DNA of 64,000 bases from Flaccisagitta enflata (lineage: Eukaryota > Chaetognatha > Sagittoidea > Aphragmophora), in the NCBI GenBank assembly GCA_965153355.1, contig OZ231127.1, positions 26,598,001 through 26,662,000 of the forward strand, given 5' to 3'. Shown here in pieces: positions 47,801 to 59,800 of this stretch. The notes beneath the pieces were generated by a model that was given only the letters and a program-made list of their open reading frames with translations, made no database searches and was not told the DNA's origin. Position 1 is the stretch's first letter, and each line of letters begins with the position of its first letter. The position numbers and the translations under genes were made by a program.

Positions 47801-50800
47801 TTTCTTCTTCTTTTTTCCATTCTTTTTCTTTTTTCTTTCTTCTTTTTTCCATTCTTTTTTCTTTCTTCTTCTTTTTTCCATTCTTTTTTCTTTCTTCTTC
47901 TTTTTCCTTCTTTTTCTTTCTTCTTCTTTTTTCCATTCTTTTTTCTTTCTTCTTCTTTTTTCTTCTTCTTTTTCTTTCTTCTTCTTTTTCCATTCTTTTT
48001 TTTCTTTCTTCTTCTTTTTTTTTCTTTTCTTCTTTTTCTTTTTCTTCTTTTTTCTTTCTTCTTTTTCCGTTCTTCTGTTTTTTTTTCTTCTTCTTTTTCC
48101 ATTCTTTCTTCTTTTTCCGTTTCTTTTTTCTTTCTTCTTTCTTTTTTTCCTGTTCGTTTTTCTTTCTTCTTTCTTCTTTTTTCCGTTCGTTTTTCTTTCT
48201 TCTTTCTTCTTTTTTCCGTTTCTGATCTCTTTCTTTCTTTCCTTTTTCCGTTTCTGCTTTCTTTCTTTCTTTCTTTCTTTCTTTGTTTCCTTTTTCCGAT
48301 TTCTTTCTTTCTTTCTTTCTTTCCTTTTTCCGATTTCTTTCTGATTTCTTTCTTTATTTCTGATTTCTTTCTGATTTCTTTCTTTCTTTCTGATTTCTTT
48401 CTGATTTCTTTCTTTCTTTCTGATTTCTTTCTGATTTCTTTCTTTCTTTCTGATTTCTTTCTGATTTCTTTCTTTCTTTCTGATTTCTTTCTGATTTCTT
48501 TCTTTCTTTCTGATTTCTTTCTGATTTCTTTCTTTCTTTCTGATTTCTTTCTGATTTCTTTCTTTCTTTCTGATTTCTTTCTGATTTCTTTCTGATTTCT
48601 TTCTGATTTCTTTCTTTCTTTCTGATTTCTTTCTGATTTCTTTCTTTCTTTCTGATTTCTTTCTGATTTCTTTCTTTCTTTCTGATTTCTTTCTGCTTTC
48701 TTTCTTTCTTTCTGATTTCTTTCTGATTTCTTTCTTTCTTTCTGATTTCTTTCTGCTTTCTTTCTTTCTTTCTGCTTTCTTTCTTTCTTTCTTTCTTTCT
48801 TTGTTTCCTTTTTCCGATTTCTTTCTTTCTTTCTTTCTTTCCTTTTTCCGATTTCTTTCTGATTTCTTTCTTTCTTTCCTTTTTCCGATTTCTTTCTGAT
48901 TTCTTTCTTTCTTTCTGATTTCTTTCTGATTTCTTTCTTTCTTTCTGATTTCTTTCTTTCTGATTTCTTTCTTTCTTTCTGATTTCTTTCTGATTTCTTT
49001 CTTTCTTTCTGATTTCTTTCTTTCTGATTTCTTTCTTTCTTTCTGATTTCTTTCTTTCTGATTTCTTTCTTTCTTTCTGATTTCTTTCTTTCTGATTTCT
49101 TTCTTTCTTTCTGATTTCTTTCTGATTTCTTTCTTTCTTTCTGATTTCTTTCTGATTTCTTTCTTTCTTTCTGATTTCTTTCTGATTTCTTTCTTTCTTT
49201 CTGATTTCTTTCTGATTTCTTTCTTTCTTTCTGATTTCTTTCTGATTTCTTTCTTTCTTTCTGATTTCTTTCTGATTTCTTTCTTTCTTTCTGATTTCTT
49301 TCTGATTTCTTTCTTTCTTTCTGATTTCTTTCTGATTTCTTTCTTTCTTTCTGATTTCTTTCTGATTTCTTTCTTTCTTTCTGATTTCTTTCTGATTTCT
49401 TTCTTTCTTTCTTATTTCTTTATGATTTATTTATTTCTTTCTGATTTCTTTCTGATTTCTTTCTTTCTTTCTGATTTCTTTCTGATTTCTTTCTTTCTTT
49501 CTTTCTGATTTCTTTCTTTCTTTCTTTCTGATTTCTTTCTTTCTTTCTTTCTGATTTCTTTTCTTTCTGATTTCTTTCTTTTCCTTTCTGATTTCTTCTT
49601 TCTTTCTGATTTCTTCTTTCTTTCTTTCTGATTTCTTTCTTTCTTTCTTTCTGATTTCTTTCTTTCTTTCTTTCTGATTTCTTTCTTTCTTTCTTTCTGA
49701 TTTCTTTCTTTCTTTCTGATTTCTTTCTTTCTTTCTGATTTCTTTCTTTCTTTCTTTCTGATTTCTTTCTTTCTGATTTCTTTCTTTCTGATTTCTTTCT
49801 TTCTGATTTCTTTCTTTCTGATTTCTTTCTTTCTGATTTCTTTCTTTCTGATTTCTTTCTTTCTGATTTCTTTCTTTCTGATTTCTTTCTTTCTGATTTC
49901 TTTCTTCTGATTTCTTTCTTTCTGATTTCTTTCTTTCTGATTTCTTTCTTTCTGATTTCTTTCTTTCTGATTTCTTTCTTTCTGATTTCTTTCTTTCTGA
50001 TTTCTTTCTTTCTGATTTCTTTCTTTCTGATTTCTTTCTTTCTTGATTTCTTTCTTTCTGATTTCTTTCTTTCTGATTTCTTTCTTTCTGATTTCTTTCT
50101 TTCTGATTTCTTTCTTTCTGATTTCTTTCTTTCTGATTTCTTTCTTTCTGATTTCTTTCTTTCTGATTTCCTTTCTTTCTGATTTCTTTCTTCTGATTTC
50201 TTTCTTTCTGATTTCTTTCTTTCTGATTTCTTTCTTTCTGATTTCTTTCTGATTTCTTTCTTTCTGATTTCTTTCTTTCTCTTTCTTTCTTTCTGATTTC
50301 TTTCTTTCTGATTTCTTTCTTTCTTTTTCTTTCTTTCTGATTTCTTTCTTCTGATTTCTTTCTTTTTGATTTCTTTCTTTCTGATTTCTTTCTTTCTGAT
50401 TTCTTTCTTTCTGATTTCTTTCTTTCTGATTTCTTTCTTTCTGATTTCTTTCTTTCTGATTTCTTTCTTTTTGATTTCTTTCTTTCTGATTTCTTTCTTT
50501 CTGATTTCTTTCTTTCTGATTTCTTTCTTTCTGATTTCTTTCTTTCTGATTTCTTTCTTTCTGATTTCTTTCTTTCTGATTCCTTTCTTTCTGATTTCTT
50601 TCTTTCTGATTTCTTTCTTTCTGATTTCTTTCTTTCTGATTTCTTTCTTTCTGATTTCTTTCTTTCTGATTTCTTTCTTTCTGATTTCTTTCTTTCTGAT
50701 TTCTTTCTTTCTGATTTCTTTCTTTCTGATTTCTTTCTTTCTTACTTTCTTTCTTACTTTCTTATTTTCTTTCTTACTTTCTTATTTTCTTTCTTACTTT

Positions 50801-53800
50801 CTTACTTTCTTTCTTACTTTCATTCTTACTTTCTTTCTTACTTTCTTTCTTACTTTCTTTCTTACTTTCTTTCTTTCTTTACCTTGTAGAAGAGCTGATC
50901 CAGAGTCTCGATCGCGGAAAATTCGTGAAAAGCGTCTTCGACCTCAACGATCGAATCGAGGATCCATTCCTTTTCTTGCACAGGTGAGTTCGGTTGTTGA
51001 GAAGAGGAAGGGGCATCAGCTGGGATGGACATCAGCGGAACAGCGGGCGACAAACGAGAAACAGAGGGGGCTGCGCATGCGCGCGGGGAATGGTCCGTAG
51101 GATCAGAAGCGACAGAAGCGGCCTCTTTGGATGGGATTAGTTTCCCTTCTACGACGGCGACGGTTCTCTTTGAGTCGACTTCGTCATACACATCTTCTTC
51201 ATTGCTACCCTCGGATATGTCGAGACTTCTGTAGGTGGGAATCAAATCATTCCTGATAGCTTGTGGGAGAGCACGGTCAGCGATTGGCTCTTTCTCGCCT
51301 GCGACGGTCGTGGTATTCGTTGATGCGGTGGCAACCTCAGCCTCCGGGTGCACAGATATTTCCTCTTCAATCTTTGTATCTTCAGTCCCTTGGTCGCACT
51401 CTTCCAAAGCCTCTTCCACAGCCGTGAGTTCCAATTCGCTCGTCGCAGCAGCGACATCCATCTTACTCTTTCTGTTCAGCGTGAACTGCGCATTCGTCAT
51501 AGTCGCCTCTTTTCGATTCATTTCGCTCAAAACCTTCAGAACAGCGTTGACGCCGTTATCCGCATCCACTGTCAGAGCCGAGAGCGACTCTTCAGGCAAA
51601 TCGGAGAACCACTTTGAAAACATCTTCAAGCCGCGTTGTGAAAAGGCGCCGTCGACGCCTAACTGATGCAAGGAAACGAGGAGACGCGCGGCGAAGTCGA
51701 GGCAGCGATATTCTTTGGAAGAAGCGTCAACGGCTTCCGACGGTTTGCTGAGCATTTCAGAAAGAAGCGTGAAGAATCTCGACTGGAAATTGGTGCGTAT
51801 CCAGACGGCGCTTTTCCATGAAGTGACGTCGCTGAAAACAAACAAAACTAAAGGCGGGCATGTCTCTCTATTTGTCTGTCAGTCTTAGTGTCTATCTAGA
51901 TTTAGTCCGTCCGTCCTATTCTACTATCTAGCTCAAAAGTATAGACACAAGAAGAGCATTAATTATTTTTATTCAATAAATAATATGTAATATAAATTCA
52001 GAATATGTTTAATACTTGCTGTGTCCTCCCTGGGCATTAACAACCGCCTTCATATGCCTTGGCATGCTTTTGTAGAGAGATTTGAGGCAAGTTAGTGAGA
52101 TCCTCCCCAGATTATTACAATGATTTTTTGTAGCCTTGCAGCCATGTTGCGTGTTTTTTGCTTTGAAGCTTCTTCATCCAAAACCAAAAGGATTCAATGA
52201 GATTTTGATCGGGGATGTTTCCAGGCTAACCACAAAAAGGGTTGACGCCCCGTTTGATGTTCTATTACCTCATTGTAGCGTTGCAATGTGTTGGAGCGCT
52301 ATCTTCTATCAATTAACTGCAATATTTTTGCCGTTTTTGATTTGAAGTAGCAATCTTGTTTTGTCTGTCATTTCCAAACGCTTGGACTTCGAAAAACGCA
52401 GTTCGTGCCATTTGATCAGAAATTTGATCTAGTTTTTGAATCTCACCTATTTTTTTATCGATTTTTTGTTCTTAGATATATTGCCCAAAACGCTTGTGTC
52501 TTTACTTTTGAGCTAGATAGTAGTCCATTGCTTTTAGATTATATTAGACCAAAGCAGGCCTGCGAGGAAACATTCATGGCAGCACATAAAACACGACGGC
52601 ACAAACAATCTGCGAAGGGAAGAAAATTAAAACGAACCTGTGCAACATACTCCACGCGACTCGAAGAATATGATGGCCAAGTCCGGGATTTAACAAATGT
52701 CGGCTTAATAAACCCATCACATCCACGCCCTCAAGTTCGTGAAAGGACGGATTCAAGCGCGCGAGGGATGAAACGAGAGGGTGAAAAGGTGGTTGCGAGG
52801 GCTGATCGTCGCACGGAAGCATTCTGTGAGATAAAATTGAAATTTAACAAGAAAGCATGTATGCACATCTTATAGCTGTGCGTCACAACACAAATGTCCG
52901 TGCGCGTACGTCTGTCTGTTGCTGAATGCTGACTGGTCAACCATTCACGCTCGTGTTGGCCCACTTGGTCTATTTTGTTTTTGAAGTTTTGAACGAATTC
53001 AACCAAGCGTGGTTTCAAAATTTGATAAAATTATGTAAATGACCTGTTGATTGATAGCATCTCCCTTGAATGGGCTTCCCCAATCTCCTCCTCCATCGGA
53101 GTTTCGACTTGGATCTCATCGATGATCACGTTGTCGTTCTCGTCAAAACAATCACGGACGAGACGTTTGGCGATAAAGCGAATCAACGATTGTCTCAACG
53201 ACGAGGATGACGAAAACCCATCTGAACTCTCCTCAGAATCTTCGTTTAGGAGAGACGTCGTGGAGAGGTCGCCTTCATTTAGTTCGCCGACTGCTGTAAA
53301 GGGGCAGACGATGGTTGTGGCCGTGCACTGTTGAGATGAGAAAGAAGAGTGGGTCCCGACGGACACGAAGGTCGATCCCGCGGCAAAGCAACAGCTACCG
53401 GGAATCTCGCAGGAGAGAATGGCGTCGATGAGGCGCCATGCGGTGGAAAAGCATTCCTGGTCTCGGCCGACGGAAGTGACGTCAGAGGACTCAGTCTCGG
53501 TCTGTTCGGAAGCGACAAAACGCAAGAGAACATTCCAAAGTGGCCGAGATGACAATATCGCCGCTCGACCCTTCTCCTTGGACGACCTGACTTCGGCATC
53601 TTCACTAAAGGGAGTGAACATGGTAAATTTGTAGGGATAGTTATTGAAGATACAGAGAAATGGGGAATTGGACATGGAAAACAAATTCGCATCTGTTGCA
53701 GTAGAGAAACAAATGAACAGTTCTTTCACCGAATGTTACAGGGAATACCCCGCAAAGTGCCACCAAAGAAAACGTCATATTTCTGCTTCAAGAAATGAGA

Positions 53801-56800
53801 ATCTAATTCTGAAAAAAATTCCTGAAAGATCTTTCAAACCGATTTTGTCTGTATTAAGCTAACAAATTGGGTTTTAAAAAAAAACCGACCCGGAAGCTAA
53901 AAGTCTTTTATTTGCTTAATTAAACTGGCCCGCATTGACTTTTTTACAGCTGCTGAAGCATTTTTGCTCCTTCCTCTCATGCATCTCTATGGGAGGGGGA
54001 TACGGAGATTCACGCGGCCTCAGCAATTTTGATTTGAAAGAAAAAAAGTGTTGTGTTTTAAAACAATAAAAACATTAACTAAAAACATTTTACCCCGGAA
54101 TAGAAACCAACACCAGCGACGAAATCAACAGCAACAATAAAAAATAAAAAACAGCAACAATATTAATAAAAACGGTATAGCTGCGCTCTGGGAAACAAAA
54201 ATGTGGAATGCTTAGGCATCTTCGTTAAAGGAGCTTGATGTACAACGGGTAGCCCGCCTTACAAACAAAAAGAAACAGATGCCATGAACATGAACAACTT
54301 GCTACGCCCATGGGCTACATCCTGCAATGCAGTCCTCAACAGAGGCTGCATGGGTTTGTATACAGTATCATTTGCTTCCATTCGTCACTAACATGATTCA
54401 GGTGTAGCCCTTTCTTTACTACAAATATCGTTTCATTGCAGGGGAACTTAAGAAATTATTAATAGAAGGCAATGTCCTATAGTATCATTTCATAAATATG
54501 TATTATTACACAAGCAATCTTTTGTGTTATCCCCAAACAGGCTTTGGCGTTTTGGTAATCCCCGGAGGCGGCAACGCGATCAATCATTCACCCTACCCTT
54601 ATCCAGCCTTCACCAACGCGGCGGAACTTCTCCGATTCCTTTGGCCAGGATTCAATGCCAGCAACAGACTTTACATCAGCATCGCGGCATCATCAAGGAC
54701 CCGAGCAACAACATCCAGCCATCATTTAACATCCTACCTTATCCCCGGTAAAGTTGAGTCTTTGGTCAATAGGATCTCCTTTAATAGGGCATATATCACT
54801 CTCCCTGTGGGCACCCGTTGAGCTTAGCTCCTAACTTCCCAGCTCTTATGAGAATATTGTTTTCCTTGCCTAGCTTCCCCTAGCACCCCTTCAGATGATA
54901 GATGATGAGCTAGCTATCTCTGATGTCATAGCCGATGACTTAAAAAACTTTTGCAACATTTATTCAAATGCTGATGACGAAGATGAGGCAGGGAACATTG
55001 TACTTAGAGATAGTCTTTATCATACGGAAACTGAATTTTTAGATCTATCAAATAGTAGGAATCTTAGTAATCAGCAAAACCTGACTATAATATCAATCAA
55101 TATTGCTAACCTTCTGACTAAACTGCAATCGTTAAAATTATTAATACATAATATTTCAACACCCAAAAATACACCTGATATAATTGTAGTAGTGGAAACA
55201 CACTTAACAAAGACAACAAATGCTGGATATACTGATGCCGAATTACGATCTATAATACCTGGCTATGAATTTTTCCACAAAGAACGATCAACTAGAAAAG
55301 GAGGTGGAATCGGGATATTTGTGACAGAAAAATTAAGCAGAAATGTAAAGATTATTGATCAATTGACTGTTTCTGAAGAGCTTTTAGAGAACCTGACCAT
55401 TCAAATATCGAACTGTATTTCAACTGGAAAGAGTAATTACCAAAAAGACTTATCAGTAGCTGCTATCTATAGGCCTCCAAACAGCCAAAGCTACGACCTC
55501 TTCAACTCTGAGCTTGAAAAATTATTAACATCAATTGACAAGAGTAAGAGTGAAGTAGTATTGACAGGTGATTTTAACTTAGACCTATTAAAATATGAGA
55601 ACCACCTACCTACAGCTAACTATTTAGACCTTGTTATTAACCATAAACTATTGCCAAGGATAGTTCGACCAACAAGGATTAAAAAACAAAGTGCAACTCT
55701 GATTGATCATATTTTTACAAAAGATGACAAAATCCATCTTGTAAGTGGCATAATTGATACGGAACTGGCAGGTAACAGTGGTTACACTGATCATTTGCCA
55801 GTATTTACCATTTTAAAAACACAAATTACTGATAAAAATAAGAAAGAAATGATTCTTAAGTCTTTCTTCACCCAACAAGACAGTGTAGCAAGAAGGGAAA
55901 AACTGAGGCAAGAAAACTGGAATGATGTTCTTGAACAACATGATCCTAATGTGATATATGATATGATTCAAGAGAGATATGGCCGTCATTATAATGCAAC
56001 AATATCAATGAAAGCATTTAAAAGAGGGTCTAATCGCTTTAAACGAGAACCCTGGATGACAATGGACATACTAGCAGACATGAGAAGAAGAGACAGACTA
56101 GCTAAACAGAAGAACAGACGTGAGGATTACAAAAGGTTGAGAAATGAAATTGTATCAAAAGTTCGCAAAGCAGAAAGAGAACATGTTAAAAAACAGATCG
56201 AAGACAGCTATGGCAATATAAAGAAACATTGGAAAATTATCAAGCAGGTAACAAACAAGGCTAGTAACAAACAAGATACAACAACTGACTTCCATTACCA
56301 AGGAAAAATTATAAGTGATCCTAAAACTAATGCAGAAAATTTCAATGCCTATTATGCCAAAATTGGGGTAGAAACTAATGAAAGTGTTGGAAATCCTACT
56401 TACAATTCCCAATTTTACCTACAAAAACATTCAAAGAGAAATACTAATTCCCTCCTATTTAGTGATGTCTCACATAGTGATATTATAGAGGTCTGCAAAA
56501 ACTTTACCGCTAAAACTAGTACAGACTCTGCAGGATTTCAGCAAAATATCATTCTAAGTGATGTAGATATAATGGCCCCAGTACTAGCGCACTTAGTTAA
56601 TTGCTCTCAGAGCACAGGAATATTCCCAGAACATGGCAAAATAGCTAGAGTAATTCCCATTTATAAACAAAAAGGCAATAAACAGTTGTATGAAAATTAC
56701 AGACCCATATCTCTTCTACCCATTTTTTCTAAAATCATAGAACGCCTTATATACAACAAGGTATTTGAGTTTCTGGTCCGCTATGAAATTCTGTTTAATT

Positions 56801-59800
56801 CTCAATATGGCTTCAGAGCTGGTCACAATACTACTCATGCTACATTAGACTTTATAAAGAATATTGAAAATACCATTGAATCTGGAAATTACGCAATTGG
56901 CGTGTTCTGTGATCTCAGTAAAGCGTTTGATACTCTCAATCATGACAACTAGAGTGCATAAACGACTTTTTTAAAGCAAATCAACTAAAACTGAATCCCA
57001 AAAAAACTAAAGCTGTCATATTCAGAAGGAAAAAACTTCCCCTGACTTCAAGCGATCAGATATCCTACTGGATGGGGAAATTCTATCAGTTGACAATGAC
57101 GCTTCGTTTCTCGGTATAGCAATAGACAGTACACTTAGCTGGGATAAACATTGTACAAACGTGGCTAACAAGATATCAAGAAATAATAGTATGATAAACA
57201 GGGTGAAAAAAGTACTCCCAGCCCCTACCCTTAAAGTGTTGTATCATTCATTCATTCAGCCGCATATTCTGTATGGGCTTCCTGCTTGGGGAGGATGCAA
57301 CTCTCAAAACAGTAAAAGAATAATTACAATCCAAAAGAGGGCCATCAGGACGATCACTAAGTCCTACTTCTCTGCACACACAGAGCCCAGGATGAAAGAG
57401 CTGGGACTCCTCAAATTTTCGGATCTTTACGAGCAACAATGTCTTATGCTTACTCACGATTGTTTCTATCAAAGAGCCCCCGAAATGATAGCTGAACGCA
57501 TCAGTATGCCAAATATTGATTACAATCTACGGGGGCAGGCCCAAAACCCACTGGACCTCAGGCTACCTCATTTTAAGTCCCGAGCCGCAACCAGCAGCTT
57601 TAGTGCTAAGGCCCCAGCATTTTGGAATAATACCCCGGTAGAGCTAAGGAAAATTGATCAAAAACCTCTCTTTAAAAGAAATCTCAAAAAATCTATCTTG
57701 AATAGATACGATCATAAAACTGACTGCAATAACCCCAGGTGTAGAGACCATAGGCACCATACCTAAAAGGAGCTAACTAGGTCAGGTTTGGTTAGGATAG
57801 GGACTTACTAGGTTAGGTTTTGCTAGGGATTTTTCACCAGCCATCTATAGTTATTTACTTCCTACACTTACAAGACAACTGACAACCGACAATTGACTCC
57901 TTATGGGGTCGCCCATATCAAGACAGTTTGTGGGCCATTTTGGCCCACAAACAGTCAGAATCGTTTCCCCCCCTTGAGTATAACCCCTGTGCAACTTACA
58001 CAAAACGTCTGTCTCACTCTTGGGGGCGTCCTGGATAGGACAGATTTTCCCCCTGCCGTAGCCTAACGGGACTCCTTCTGTTTCAGATGGTGTTCTGGCA
58101 GGGTCTCCTCTTTTTTATCAGCCTAAAAAGGTAACTATACTAAGACGTTTTTTTCTCCAATCAATTCCTCGTAGGCATATCATGTGCATATCTATATCTA
58201 TACTTGTTCCATTTTAGTTATTTAACTGAATCATAAAGACACAGAAAAATAATAGAAAAGCTGCGCACGACACCTATTCATGCTTCTTTCTTGACAGATC
58301 TTCAGTAGTTATATGATAATCAACGCTAAGTAATTAAGCAGATTGCGCAGAGTTGCTATTCTAGGGAGTAGGGGATTCTCCTTGGCAGAGCTCTCTCTGG
58401 CTTTTCTTTTTCTCCTTTTCGTCAGGAACCCATGGCTTTGACATCAATCAACCAAAAATCTGAAGCAAAAAAGTCGCGAAGATCGAGGCCTTACATCTAG
58501 ACCAGCATACTCAATATTTGTTGTAAAATGGTAGCATTTACCATCCTGTATCTATTTATTCCATTTTCGTTCGTTAATTATTCCTTGTTTAACGTACTTG
58601 TACGTTTTTGTGTAATTTATCCTATTTTTGTGTTTCACTACTTAAATGTCACTTAACATTTGCTCTCATGTACCAAGAGGGCCATTTAGAACAAGCCCGT
58701 CGAAGAATTTACTTGAAAATTGTAACATAAATAGACTTAGACATTCAGGGCCTAGGTTTGGTCCTCCCCGACCATAACGCATATTGTCTTATTTAACCAC
58801 TGTTCATGTTGGGAAATAAACTTGTTTGATTTGATTTGATTTGAATAAGTGAAAAATGCTCAGTTTTTTTGAAAAATCACTATTTTTCTCAAAAAATTAG
58901 TAAGAGTTGCTCATTTTTTCTCTGCCATTTACCAACAAATTGTGCCATACTGCTGGAAACGGTCTCTAATTGATGATATCTTTTTAAGAAATTAGTATCT
59001 GAAAAGTTTTGTGAGTTTCCCATCATATCTCTACCAAATTAATACATTTTTAGTTGCGGACACGCAACTCTATAAGAGGCTTTGTCCGTCCGTCCGTCCA
59101 TCCGTCCATCCGTTGGTTGGTCGGTTGGTTGGTCAGTCTGTGGACACGAGTCGGAAAGTGAGGAAATGAGCATTTTAGAACATTTTTAGTTGCGGACAGT
59201 TGCATTTCCGCCCCTGCCCACCCGTCCGCAACTGATGGCCGTGTATCCGGCCTTGTTCACACAGACTTCTAGAGCAAAAGTGTTGTTTTTGGCCTCTGAA
59301 AGGCAAACTTCTGATCATTCATAGATTTACAGCCTGATCTTTTTGTGCATTCATAATCTACTTCAATCTTTTATTCAAGCCCAACCCTGGAGTTTTTGCT
59401 CAATAGGTTGAGCTGAGAAATGTTATCAAAATCAGTGAACCCACTCCAAAACCTCCTAAAAGAAAAATGCGTGCCTCGCAATTTTTAAAATTTCTTTCAA
59501 TGCTACAGTACAGACAGTTTCAAAGTTGTGTTCATTTTTTGGTATCTCATAAAATCGGTTTAAGAAAGCTTTTTAGAACTTTTTTCAGAATTCAGGGGTG
59601 TATATAGTTGCACGACCTTTGATTTCTTTCCCCCCCCTAGTCCTTTGATTTCCTTCCCCGCGGGGCCAATCTACATATGAGTTTCTTCCCCATATACCCC
59701 CTGTATAGTAATATATTGATTTAGATAGTGTAAAATAGTGTTGTAGTAACTAAATATTACATTTTAGTACTGCAAAAAAGTGTAAAATCTTCTTTATTTT

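Larger units (their letters stand above)
46108..48300 (+). repeat. Pyrimidine-rich tandem array, intron 4 of the Schlafen-like gene (proximal part)
   Basis: Almost only C and T on the plus strand, with TTTCTTCTTCTTTTTTCCA units of about 30 bp, interrupted by two palindrome-ended repeats (46635-46848, 47129-47384). Long lysine/glutamate- or phenylalanine/serine-rich reading frames here are composition artefacts. Confidence 0.9.

Noticed and set aside
47301-48344. Long Phe/Ser-rich (plus) and Lys/Glu-rich (minus) frames
   Set aside because: Composition artefacts of pyrimidine-rich simple repeats with no stop-containing codons in the dominant triplets.
48300-50740. Regularly spaced repeats resembling a CRISPR array
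   Set aside because: Units are contiguous or nearly so, low complexity and eukaryotic intronic; there are no unique spacers and no cas genes.
50366-51100. 244-codon plus-strand frame with ISFFL pentapeptide repeats
   Set aside because: It is a translation of the 15-bp intronic tandem repeat and runs antisense into exon 4 of the Schlafen-like gene; no protein features beyond the repeat.
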